A stretch of DNA of 64,000 nt. Origin: Micromonospora_G sp044458865. Its GTDB lineage: Bacteria; Actinomycetota; Actinomycetes; Mycobacteriales; Micromonosporaceae. A program made the position numbers and the translations under genes. This document shows, one piece after another, positions 25,088-33,321 of this stretch. Location: assembly GCF_044458865.1 (NCBI RefSeq), contig NZ_JBITIH010000002.1, positions 124,001-188,000 of the forward strand. Direction: 5' to 3'. Position 1 is the first letter of the stretch; each line of letters starts with the position of its first letter. The notes below the pieces were generated by a model. It was not told where the DNA came from, made no database searches, and saw nothing but the letters and a program-made list of their open reading frames with translations.

Positions 25088-28000
25088 ATGACAGTATGCG
25101 GCGTGCTTCCGTTCAGCGCTGCACCTTCCGGCGGCTCCGCCCTGGCCGGCGGTTCGTTCGTCGCGGACCTGCACATCCACTCGAAATACTCCCGCGCGTG
25201 CAGTCGCGACCTGACCCTGCCCAACCTCGGTTGGTGGGCCAAACGCAAGGGCATCAGCGTGCTCGGCACCGGGGACTTCACCCACCCCGCGTGGTACGAC
25301 CACCTCCGCGAGACCCTCCAGCCGGCCGAACCGGGGCTCTACCGGCTCAGCCCGGAGGCCGAACGGGACATCGCCCGCCGACTGCCGCCCCGGTTGTCCA
25401 GCGTGGCCGAAGCCAACCCGGTGCGTTACCAGCTCAGCGTGGAGATCTCCACGATCTACAAGCGGGACGACCGGACCCGCAAGGTGCACCACCTGATCTA
25501 CCTGCCGGACCTGGACGCGGTCGCCCGCTTCAACGCGGTACTCGGCCGGATCGGCAACATCGGCTCGGACGGCCGGCCGATCCTCGGACTCGACTCGCGC
25601 GACCTGCTGGAAATCGTGCTGGAGGCGAGCCCGGACGGCTACCTGGTGCCGGCGCACATCTGGACGCCATGGTTCTCCGCGCTCGGCTCCAAGTCCGGCT
25701 TCGACGCGATCGCGGACTGCTACGCCGATCTCGCCGAGCACATCTTCGCGGTCGAGACCGGCCTCTCCTCCGACCCGGCGATGAACTGGCGGGTGTCCAG
25801 CCTTGACCGGTACCGGCTGGTGTCGAACTCCGATGCCCATTCGCCCGCCGCGCTGGCCCGCGAGGCCACCGTCTTCGCCACCGACGTCGACTACTTCTCG
25901 ATCCGGTCGGCGCTGCGTACCGGGGACGGGCTCGCCGGCACGATCGAGTTCTTCCCCGAGGAGGGGAAGTACCACGCGGACGGGCACCGGCTCTGCGGCG
26001 TCAACTGGGCTCCGGAACGTACCCGGCAGGCCGGCGGCCTCTGCCCGGAGTGCGGCAAGCCGCTGACCGTCGGCGTACTGAGCCGGGTCGAGGACCTCGC
26101 CGACCGGCCGGAGGGACACGCACCCGCGAACGCGCCACGGGTCACCCACCTGGTCCAGCTCGCCGAGATCCTGGGAGAGATCAACGGCGTCGGCCCGAAG
26201 TCGAAGACGGTCGAGGGGCAGCTCAACAACCTGGTCGCCGCGCTCGGCGCCGAACTCGACATCCTCACCGCCGTACCCCTGGACGACCTACGGCAGGCGG
26301 GCGGCGAACGGCTCACCGAGGCGATCGACCGGCTCCGTCGGGGCGAGGTACGTCGCGTCCCCGGCTTCGACGGCGAGTACGGCGTGATCAGCCTTTTCGC
26401 CCCGGAGGAGCTGCGCGGCCCGGGTACGGGTGGGCAGCCGGAGGCGCTCTTCGACGTACCCGTCTCCACGCCCCGGCCGCGACCGGCGGCGGAGTCGGCG
26501 CCGAAGCCACGCGCCAAGGCCCCCGCGAAGGCTGCCGAGCCGAAGCGGCGGGCGGCCCGTGCCGTGCCGCCGCCGGCCCCACCGATCGCCCCGCCGCCGT
26601 CACCGCACGAACCCTTCGAACCGATGCTCGCGGGGATGGAGGAGGTCGGCACCGGCCTGCTCGACCGGTTGGACGCGATGCAGCGGGTGGCCGCCTCCGC
26701 ACCGGGCGGGCCGCTGCTCATCGTCGCCGGTCCGGGAACCGGCAAGACCCGTACGCTGACCCACCGGATCGCGTACCTCTGCGCGGAGCTGAACGTCTTC
26801 CCGGAGCACTGCCTGGCGATCACCTTCACCCGGCGGGCGGCCGAGGAGTTGCAGGTCCGGCTCGACGGGCTGCTCGGCCCGGTGGCGGAGGACATCACCG
26901 TCGCCACCTTCCACTCCCTCGGCCTGGCGATCCTGCGCGAACATCCGGCTGCGGCCGGTCTGCCCGCCGACTTCCGGATCGCCGACGACACCGAGCGGAC
27001 CGCCGCGCGGGCGGAGGCGGGCGAGGACGAGGCGACGTACGTCAAGTTGCTGCGCGGCCAGGACCTGGTCGACCTCGACGAGTTGGTGACCCTGCCGGTA
27101 CGGGTGCTGCGCGACGACCCGGAGCTGGTTCGGCAGTACCGCGACCGGTGGCGGTGGATCTTCGTCGACGAGTACCAGGACGTCGACGCGGTGCAGTACG
27201 AGCTGCTTCGGCTGCTCGCCCCGCCGGACGGCAACCTCTGCGCGATCGGCGACCCGGACCAGGCGATCTACTCGTTCCGGGGTGCGGACGTGGCGTACTT
27301 CCTGCGGTTCTCGCAGGACTTCGCCGACGCCCGGCTGGTCCGGCTGACCCGCAACTACCGCTCCTCGGCGCCGATCCTGGCCGCCTCGGTGCAGGCCATC
27401 GCCCCGTCGTCGCTGGTCCCCGGGCGACGGCTGGACCCGGCACGGTTGGACCTGGAGGCGCCGCTGGTCGGCCGCTATCCGGCCGCGTCGGTGGCGGACG
27501 AGGCGAACTTCGTCGTACGGACTGTTGACGACCTGGTCGGCGGGCTGTCGCACCGCTCGCTGGACTCGGGCCGGATCGACGGGCGCAACTCGACCGTCTC
27601 GTTCTCCGACATCGCCGTCCTCTACCGGACCGACGCCCAGGCAGCCCCGATCGTGGACGCCCTGGTCAGGGCCGGGGTGCCGGTGCAGAAGCGCTCACAC
27701 AACCGGCTGCGCGACCGGCCCGGCGTGGCGGTGATCGCGCGCGAGCTGCGGCACGCGGACGGGCTCGGCGGCTCACTGGCCGCGCGGGTACGCCTCGCCG
27801 GTCAGGTGCTCGCCGAACGGTTCGCCACTCCGACCCTGGACGCCCCGGGTGGGATCGGCCCGGAGGAGATCCGCAACGCGGTCGATTTGCTCACCCCGCT
27901 CGCCCAGCGCTGCGGCGACGACCTGTCGCTGTTCCTGTCGCAGCTCGCCACCGGCGCCGAGGTGGACGCGCTCGATCCGCGCGCCGAGGCGGTCACCCTG

Positions 28001-28321
28001 CTCACCCTGCACGCCGCCAAGGGGCTGGAATTCCCGGTGGTGTTCCTGGTCGGCTGCGAGGACGGGCTGCTTCCGCTCCGCTTCCCGGGTCGGCCGCCGA
28101 CCGACGACGACGTGGCCGAGGAACGGCGCCTGTTCTTCGTCGGACTCACCCGGGCACAGGACCGGCTCTATCTCAGTCACGTCGCCCGACGGGTTCGGCA
28201 CGGTCAGGAACGCGAGTGCAGCCCGACGCCGTTCCTGGCTCCGATCGACGCGGGACTCTTCGAACGGTTCGGTGACGCCGAGCCACGCCGTCCCAAGGAC
28301 CGTCAGCTTCGGCTCCTCTGA
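25088..28321 (+). CDS. PHP phosphoesterase - UvrD helicase fusion
   Basis: 1077 residues from ATG 25088. N-terminal part (about 22-420): PHP-type metal-dependent phosphoesterase of the TIGR00375 kind, with DLHIHSKYSR (HxH), GTGDFTHP, VEIST, HHLIYLP, PAHIWTPW and SNSDAHS supplying metal ligands, a CPECGK knuckle near 320, and INGVGPKSK, like a helix-hairpin-helix. A Pro/Ala/Lys linker (about 460-515) leads to a UvrD/Rep superfamily 1 helicase: Walker A GPGTGKT near 548, FTRRAAEELQ, FVDEYQDVD near 693, GDPDQAIYSFRGAD, RNYRS, TLHAAKGLEFPVVFL and FFVGLTRAQDRLYL. Both halves appear intact. Likely a DNA-repair helicase with an attached nuclease or phosphatase; the real reaction is unknown. Confidence 0.92.
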   Translation: MTVCGVLPFSAAPSGGSALAGGSFVADLHIHSKYSRACSRDLTLPNLGWWAKRKGISVLGTGDFTHPAWYDHLRETLQPAEPGLYRLSPEAERDIARRLPPRLSSVAEANPVRYQLSVEISTIYKRDDRTRKVHHLIYLPDLDAVARFNAVLGRIGNIGSDGRPILGLDSRDLLEIVLEASPDGYLVPAHIWTPWFSALGSKSGFDAIADCYADLAEHIFAVETGLSSDPAMNWRVSSLDRYRLVSNSDAHSPAALAREATVFATDVDYFSIRSALRTGDGLAGTIEFFPEEGKYHADGHRLCGVNWAPERTRQAGGLCPECGKPLTVGVLSRVEDLADRPEGHAPANAPRVTHLVQLAEILGEINGVGPKSKTVEGQLNNLVAALGAELDILTAVPLDDLRQAGGERLTEAIDRLRRGEVRRVPGFDGEYGVISLFAPEELRGPGTGGQPEALFDVPVSTPRPRPAAESAPKPRAKAPAKAAEPKRRAARAVPPPAPPIAPPPSPHEPFEPMLAGMEEVGTGLLDRLDAMQRVAASAPGGPLLIVAGPGTGKTRTLTHRIAYLCAELNVFPEHCLAITFTRRAAEELQVRLDGLLGPVAEDITVATFHSLGLAILREHPAAAGLPADFRIADDTERTAARAEAGEDEATYVKLLRGQDLVDLDELVTLPVRVLRDDPELVRQYRDRWRWIFVDEYQDVDAVQYELLRLLAPPDGNLCAIGDPDQAIYSFRGADVAYFLRFSQDFADARLVRLTRNYRSSAPILAASVQAIAPSSLVPGRRLDPARLDLEAPLVGRYPAASVADEANFVVRTVDDLVGGLSHRSLDSGRIDGRNSTVSFSDIAVLYRTDAQAAPIVDALVRAGVPVQKRSHNRLRDRPGVAVIARELRHADGLGGSLAARVRLAGQVLAERFATPTLDAPGGIGPEEIRNAVDLLTPLAQRCGDDLSLFLSQLATGAEVDALDPRAEAVTLLTLHAAKGLEFPVVFLVGCEDGLLPLRFPGRPPTDDDVAEERRLFFVGLTRAQDRLYLSHVARRVRHGQERECSPTPFLAPIDAGLFERFGDAEPRRPKDRQLRLL

Positions 28322-28344
28322 CCTCGTCCCGCCCGCCGGTGTGC

Positions 28345-29091
28345 TCAGCGGAGCAGGAGCGCGAACAGGGCGCCGGCGAGCAGTGCCGGTCCGAAGGCCC
28401 ACGTGCTGCCCCGGCCGGCGCGCCCGGTGAGCAGCAGCGCCAACGCGACCACCCCGTTGATCAGGTGCGGCAGGAAAAGGCCGAGCAGCAGGACCGGCCA
28501 GCCGAACCAGCCCAGCGGCAGACCGAGCAGGGTGGCCAGCTTCACGTCACCGAACCCGAGCCGGGAACCGGGCAGGAGCGCGAGCAGCACATACCCGGCG
28601 GCGCTGGCGACTGCGGCGAGCATCGCCCGCAGCAGGGGTTCGGGCGTACCGAGGGCGATGGTGGCGCCGCCGAGCCCGAGCAGTGCGGCTGTCGCCGCGA
28701 GCGCCAGCAGCGGGTCCGGTAACCGCAGGCAGGCCCGGTCGATGAGGGCCAACGGTAGGCCGACCACGGCGAGCGCGAGCAGCGCCGGCAGCGCCGGGTC
28801 GATTCCGTCGGTGCCGGAGAGCCCGGCGGCGAGCAGGCCGCAGGTGGCGGTGCCGAGAGCCACGACCGTTCCGGTACGGGGACCCAGGCGCACGCCGCAG
28901 CCCGGGCAGCGTGCGCCGGGGCGTACCCAGCCGGGCCGGCCGGGCGGGAACGGGCGGGTGCATCGCTCGCAGGCCGACCGGGGTGGCGATCCCGGCTCGA
29001 CGGAGAGCCGGTGGACCAGCCATGGTGTGAACGCCGCGAGCACCGCTCCGAGCACCGTCGCGACGGCGGTCGCGGTGAGCGCGGCGGACAT
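28345..29091 (-). CDS. Prepilin peptidase (A24)
   Basis: 248 residues from ATG 29091. Aspartyl membrane protease with the GFGDVKLATLLG motif (second catalytic Asp) and ALIDRACLRLPDPL (first Asp). Paired CERC and CPGC motifs near residues 40-70 form the zinc-binding cytoplasmic loop found in full-length type IV prepilin peptidases. About seven hydrophobic segments. No pilin or Tad genes are in the window, so its substrates lie elsewhere. Convergent with the helicase fusion with a 23-base gap. Confidence 0.87.
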   Translation of the reverse strand: MSAALTATAVATVLGAVLAAFTPWLVHRLSVEPGSPPRSACERCTRPFPPGRPGWVRPGARCPGCGVRLGPRTGTVVALGTATCGLLAAGLSGTDGIDPALPALLALAVVGLPLALIDRACLRLPDPLLALAATAALLGLGGATIALGTPEPLLRAMLAAVASAAGYVLLALLPGSRLGFGDVKLATLLGLPLGWFGWPVLLLGLFLPHLINGVVALALLLTGRAGRGSTWAFGPALLAGALFALLLR

Positions 29092-29348
29092 GCGCCCGGA
29101 TGCTATCGCCGCGGTCGGCACCGGTCGACCCCGTGCACGGCGCGGGTGAAGATCCCGGGTCGGGTGGATGACAATCGCACCCCGCCGGAGAGCGACGGGT
29201 CGGTACGGATCCGGCAAAGCCGGCGGACTTGCCGACGTTGACGAGGTTCCGGGAGGTGAGCCGATCAGGGGGTCACGCTACGGTGACCAGAGCATCGCCG
29301 TCCCGTACGGGTGGCCAGCCTCTTACTCTCGTGCCAGGAGGACAGTCC

Positions 29349-30410
29349 ATGTCTCACCACGGACCGCCCGGCGGGCCGTACCCCGGCCAGCAGCCGTACC
29401 CGGGCGAGCAGCCGGAGCCATGGCCCGGCCAGCAGCAGGGGCCCCACCGAGGGCAGGGCTCGGGGTCCTGGCCGGGGCAGCATCCGGACGACCCGTACCG
29501 CCGGCCGCAGACGGAGCCGTACCGGCAGCCGTCGGGTGAACCGACCCCCGGGGATTACCCGCAGGGGCAGTACCGGCAGCCGCAGGCCGAGCCGTACCGC
29601 CAGGAGCCGTACCGGCAGCCGCGTGCCCCGCAGTCCCCGCCGCAGGAGCCGTACCGGCAGTCCCGTGATCCGTACGCCCAGCCGGCGGACCCGTGGGGTG
29701 GCGAGCCGGAGCCGTGGCAGGAGAGGCCGGCCTCGGTCCCGCCGGGCGGTCCCGGTTCGCCGAGCGGTTACCAGGACTATCAGGGTTACCGCGACCAGAG
29801 CTATCGCGGCCAGGGCTACCCCGGCGGTCCGGGCGGTCCGGGCGGTCCGGGCGGTCCGGGCGGTCCGGGCCAGGGTTACCCGCCGGGCTACCCGGCGCCG
29901 GGTCCGGATCCGGAGTGGACGACCGCTGCGCCGGTGCCACCCCGCAAGGGCAGCAAGGCGCTCACCGCGGTCCTGGTGACGCTGGTGGTGCTGGTCCTCG
30001 GGGTCGGCGGTGCCGGACTCTGGTGGGCGACCAGGGACGGTGGTGACTCGGGTGGTACGCCCGCTGCCGGTGCGTCCCTGCCCGGTGCGGATCCGAGCGA
30101 GGGTGCGCCGGGCGATCCGAGCGCGGATCCCGAACAGGGCACCCCCGCACCGGAGTCGTCGACCGACGCACGGCTGGTCAAGGAGGGCCAGTGCGTGAAG
30201 AACGAGGGTGACGCGAACGGCAAGCCGAAGCTGGCGATCACCCAGTGCGGGCCGAAGACGTACCAGGTACTGCGGCGGTTCGACGGTGCCACGGACGGCG
30301 AGAATGACGCCAAGACCAAGTGCGCGCAGGTCGAGGGCTATACCGAGTGGTACTTCTTCAACAGCGAACTCGACGTGCTCGACTTCGTACTCTGCCTGAA
30401 GTCGCAGTGA
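29349..30410 (+). CDS. LppU/SCO3897-like membrane-anchored protein
   Basis: 353 residues from ATG 29349 (GGAGG seven bases upstream). A 195-residue disordered N-terminus made of Gly/Pro/Gln/Tyr repeats (EPYRQP, GGPGGPGGP) is followed by RKGSK, one transmembrane helix (about 202-224), a Gly/Pro/Ser linker and a small extracellular domain (about 278-353) with three Cys: EGQCVKNEG, ITQCGPKTYQVL, TKCAQVEG, and a fourth in VLCLKSQ. That domain matches LppU/SCO3897-type proteins (from memory). Tail-anchored orientation with the repeats inside the cell is inferred. Confidence 0.78.
   Translation: MSHHGPPGGPYPGQQPYPGEQPEPWPGQQQGPHRGQGSGSWPGQHPDDPYRRPQTEPYRQPSGEPTPGDYPQGQYRQPQAEPYRQEPYRQPRAPQSPPQEPYRQSRDPYAQPADPWGGEPEPWQERPASVPPGGPGSPSGYQDYQGYRDQSYRGQGYPGGPGGPGGPGGPGGPGQGYPPGYPAPGPDPEWTTAAPVPPRKGSKALTAVLVTLVVLVLGVGGAGLWWATRDGGDSGGTPAAGASLPGADPSEGAPGDPSADPEQGTPAPESSTDARLVKEGQCVKNEGDANGKPKLAITQCGPKTYQVLRRFDGATDGENDAKTKCAQVEGYTEWYFFNSELDVLDFVLCLKSQ
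29823..29867 (+). repeat. 9-bp tandem repeat (GGCGGTCCG x5)
   Basis: Five perfect copies of GGCGGTCCG in frame inside the preceding gene, coding for a Gly-Gly-Pro run. The identity of all five copies suggests slippage, so copy number may vary between strains. Confidence 0.95.
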
Positions 30411-30416
30411 TTGTGG

Positions 30417-30458
30417 AAACTAGGACTGTCTAGCAATTCTGCTAGACAGTCCTAGTTT
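30417..30458. terminator. 42-bp palindrome, likely terminator
   Basis: AAACTAGGACTGTCTAGCA (30417-30435) is perfectly complementary to 30440-30458 across the loop ATTC. It starts six bases after the LppU-like stop and is followed by TTTATTC, so an intrinsic terminator is the simplest reading. It is unusually AT-rich for this genome and contains four CTAG tetranucleotides. Confidence 0.75.
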
Positions 30459-30496
30459 ATTCACGAGACGACACGCCGTAGCAGGATCTACCTATT

Positions 30497-30514
30497 TCTA
30501 GCCCACTGGCTAGA
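30497..30514. promoter_or_regulatory. Inverted repeat upstream of the ATPase gene
   Basis: TCTAGC (30497-30502) and GCTAGA (30509-30514) are separated by six bases and lie 22 bases before the ATPase start. The half site GCTAGACA is shared with the right arm of the larger palindrome at 30440-30458. Possible operator; unproven. Confidence 0.4.
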
Positions 30515-30535
30515 CATGCCGATACGGTGCAATGC

Positions 30536-31786
30536 GTGGATCCGGTCCGCAACCCGTACGCCCCCGGCGCCGGCCAGCGCCCACCAGAGCTCGCCGGCCG
30601 GGGGCGGGAACTCGACGTCTTCGACATCGTCCTCGAACGCGTCGCACGAGGACGACCGGAACGAAGCCTGATGCTCACCGGGCTACGCGGGGTCGGCAAG
30701 ACCGTCCTGCTCAACACCCTGCGCTCGCAGGCCATCGGACGCCTCTGGGGCACCGGCAAAATCGAGGCCAGGCCGGACCAGTCACTGCGCCGACCGGTCG
30801 CCGCCGCCCTGCACATGGCCGTACGCGAACTCGCGCCGCACCACCGCGCGCCGGACCGGATCGACGGCTTCCTCGGCGTACTCAAAGCCTTCGCCCTGCG
30901 CGGCGGCCCCGCCGCCGGCAGCGGTCGCGGATCGGCCGGCACCAAGCTCCGCGACCGTTGGCAGCCCGGGATCGACGTCCCCGCCGCCAGCGGCCGGGCC
31001 GATTCCGGCGACATCGAGATCGACCTGGTCGAACTCCTCACCGACGCGGCCAGCGTCGCCACCGACGTCGGCACCGGGATCGCCGTCTTCATCGACGAGA
31101 TGCAGGACGTCAACCCCGAGGACGTCTCCGCACTCTGCGCCGCCTGCCACGAGTTGTCGCAGCTCGGCGCACCGCTGATCGTGGTCGGCGCCGGCCTGCC
31201 CCACCTGCCCGCCGTGCTCTCCGCCGCCAAGTCCTACTCGGAGCGCCTCTTCCGCTACCAGCGCATCGACCGGCTCGACCGGATCGCCGCCGACCAGGCG
31301 CTCTGCGCGCCGGCCGAACGGGAGAGCGTCGAGTACGAGCAGAAGGCGCTCGACCTGCTCTACGAGAAGTCCGGCGGATACCCCTACTTCGTCCAGGCGT
31401 ACGGGAAGGCGACCTGGGACCACGCGCCCCGCTCGCCGGTCACCGCCGCCGACGTACGGGTCGCCGCTCCCGAGGCGGAGGCGGAACTGGCCGTCGGCTT
31501 CTTCGGCTCCCGATTCGAGCGGGCCACCCCGGCCGAACGCGAGTACATGCGGGCGATGGCCACCCTCTCCCTGGTCGCCGGGGAGGAGAGCGGCGTCGAA
31601 CGCGACGACATGGACGCGGCGGTACCGACCGCCGAAATCGCCCGTGCGCTCGGCCGCAAACCGGCGAGCCTCTCCCCGGCCCGGGACGCGCTGATCAAGA
31701 AGGGGCTGATCTACTCGGGCGAGCGGGGCACGGTCGCCTTCACGGTGCCGCACTTCGGACGCTACCTGCGTACCCAACCGGCCTGA
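30536..31786 (+). CDS. AAA/ORC-like ATPase with C-terminal winged helix
   Basis: 416 residues from GTG 30536 (GTG 30527 would add three). Starts NPYAPGAGQRPPELAGRGREL, the usual beginning of this family, then Walker A GLRGVGKTVLLN, a Gly/Arg-rich insert (about 115-150), Walker B IAVFIDEMQDV, sensor-1 region LIVVGAGLPHLP and EKSGGYPYFVQAYG. The C-terminal 90 residues (AEIARALGRKPASLSPARDALIKKGLI) form a winged helix. Such ORC1/Cdc6-like actinobacterial ATPases stand alone and have no assigned role. Two CTAG-rich inverted repeats precede it. Confidence 0.82.
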   Translation: MDPVRNPYAPGAGQRPPELAGRGRELDVFDIVLERVARGRPERSLMLTGLRGVGKTVLLNTLRSQAIGRLWGTGKIEARPDQSLRRPVAAALHMAVRELAPHHRAPDRIDGFLGVLKAFALRGGPAAGSGRGSAGTKLRDRWQPGIDVPAASGRADSGDIEIDLVELLTDAASVATDVGTGIAVFIDEMQDVNPEDVSALCAACHELSQLGAPLIVVGAGLPHLPAVLSAAKSYSERLFRYQRIDRLDRIAADQALCAPAERESVEYEQKALDLLYEKSGGYPYFVQAYGKATWDHAPRSPVTAADVRVAAPEAEAELAVGFFGSRFERATPAEREYMRAMATLSLVAGEESGVERDDMDAAVPTAEIARALGRKPASLSPARDALIKKGLIYSGERGTVAFTVPHFGRYLRTQPA

Positions 31787-31832
31787 ACGACCGACTACCG
31801 GACGAGCCCGCCGACAGGGGCACGGGCGACGG

Positions 31833-32372
31833 TCAGACCCGGGACCAGGGCATCGGGTAGTTCACCTCGCCGACCGGTACGGCGCCGTCACCGCTCACCG
31901 ACGGCGGCAGCACCAGGGCCTGCCACGGTGCGCCAAGCCCCGACCAGGGACTGGTCAGCCCGTACCGGGAGGCCGGCACGAACCCGAACCGCGAGTAGTA
32001 GGCCGGGTCGCCGAGCACGACCACCAGCCGCTCGCCCAACTCGGTGGCGGCAGCCAGCGCCGCCTGCACGACGTCCGTGCCGTAGCCGGCCCCGCGCCGC
32101 TTGGGCAGCACCGCCACCGGACCGAGCGCCAGCGCCGGCACCGCTCCCGGCTGCACCAACACCCGGGTGAGCAGCGCGTAACCGATCACCTCGCCGTCCA
32201 CCTCGGCCAGCATGGACAGCTCCGGAAGCCACGCCTCGCTGTCTCGCAGCGCCTCGACCAGCCGAACCTCGGCCGGCACCGGACGGTCCGGGGCTGCGAA
32301 GGCGGCGGCCACCACCCGGCGGATCGCCGCGGCGTCGGCCATCCCCTCGGGTCGCAGCCGTACAGTCGTCAC
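31833..32372 (-). CDS. GNAT family N-acetyltransferase
   Basis: 179 residues from GTG 32372 (TTVRLRPEGMADAAAIRRVV). The acetyl-CoA site is LGPVAVLPKRRGAGYGTDVV (motif A with R-x-x-G-x-G); VVVLGDPAYYSRFGFVPAS is the classical YhbS-type signature. Substrate unknown. Length normal. Convergent with the ATPase gene, 46 bases apart. Confidence 0.88.
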   Translation of the reverse strand: MTTVRLRPEGMADAAAIRRVVAAAFAAPDRPVPAEVRLVEALRDSEAWLPELSMLAEVDGEVIGYALLTRVLVQPGAVPALALGPVAVLPKRRGAGYGTDVVQAALAAATELGERLVVVLGDPAYYSRFGFVPASRYGLTSPWSGLGAPWQALVLPPSVSGDGAVPVGEVNYPMPWSRV

Positions 32373-32534
32373 GCCTGGCGACGCTACCGGTAGCAGCACC
32401 CGGTCTGCATCACGATTGGCCGAGCAGTTGTGTGATCCACGCTGGTCACAGGCGTACGGCGCGGGAGTGACGGCCACCGGTCAGTTCGGCGGTTGCGGGG
32501 GTGAAGGGGACGCCGAGCGGGTAGGACTGGTCTC

Positions 32535-33080
32535 ATGAGACCCGTACGTACCGTCGCGCGCACCCTGCTGAGCGGCATCTTCGTGGTCAACGGCGCCCAG
32601 GCCGTGGCAGACCCCAAGCCGTTCGCGGTCCGTGCGGAACGGGTGACGGACCGGGTGGCACCAACGCTGACCCGGATCAATCCGCGGATACCGACCGACC
32701 CGGCGTCGCTGGTCCGGATCAACGGCGCGGTCCAGCTCGTCGGTGGGCTGATGCTCGCCACCGGATTCCTCGCCCGACCGGCCGCACTGGCGCTCGCCGG
32801 CACGCTGGTGCCGACCACGCTGGCCGGGCACGCCTACTGGACGGAGAACGATCCGGCCCAACGCCGGCAACAGCGCACCGACCTCGTACGAAACCTGGGC
32901 CTGCTCGGCGGTCTGCTGCTCGCCGCCGTCGACACCGAGGGTCGGCCGGGGCTGCGGTGGCGGGCCGGACACGCGCTCGACGACGGCCGCCGGTCGGTAC
33001 GACGTACGGTACGAGGGGCCCGACGGGGTACGAGAATCGCCGCGAAGTCCGCACTGGGCATGCGGCGGCTGCCCGGATGA
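32535..33080 (+). CDS. DoxX family membrane protein
   Basis: 181 residues from ATG 32535. ARTLLSGIFVVNGAQAVADP is the standard DoxX N-terminus (first helix), followed by INGAVQLVGGLMLATGFLARPAALALAG (second and third) and a fourth helix near NLGLLGGLLLAAVD. The C-terminal 45 residues are strongly basic and probably cytoplasmic. DoxX-like proteins are linked to redox and oxidative stress membrane complexes; the partner here is unknown. Confidence 0.83.
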   Translation: MRPVRTVARTLLSGIFVVNGAQAVADPKPFAVRAERVTDRVAPTLTRINPRIPTDPASLVRINGAVQLVGGLMLATGFLARPAALALAGTLVPTTLAGHAYWTENDPAQRRQQRTDLVRNLGLLGGLLLAAVDTEGRPGLRWRAGHALDDGRRSVRRTVRGARRGTRIAAKSALGMRRLPG

Positions 33081-33321
33081 TCGCGCGGTCCACGGCTGAG
33101 CTGCGTCGATATCGGGGCGTGTCCTCTCCGGTACGACGGAAACCGCGAATAACGTGAAACAGTCGCCCCGCGTTAACGCGGTGGAAATGTCGCGAACTAG
33201 TGTGGGATCGGACACGGTCGGATAACGCAACGGGCGAGCGAGTGGTCCCCCGTTCTAGGCTCCCAACAGGACCTGGGCGGGATTTTCGGAAAGTACGACA
33301 CTTGTACGGGGGTGCCACACC

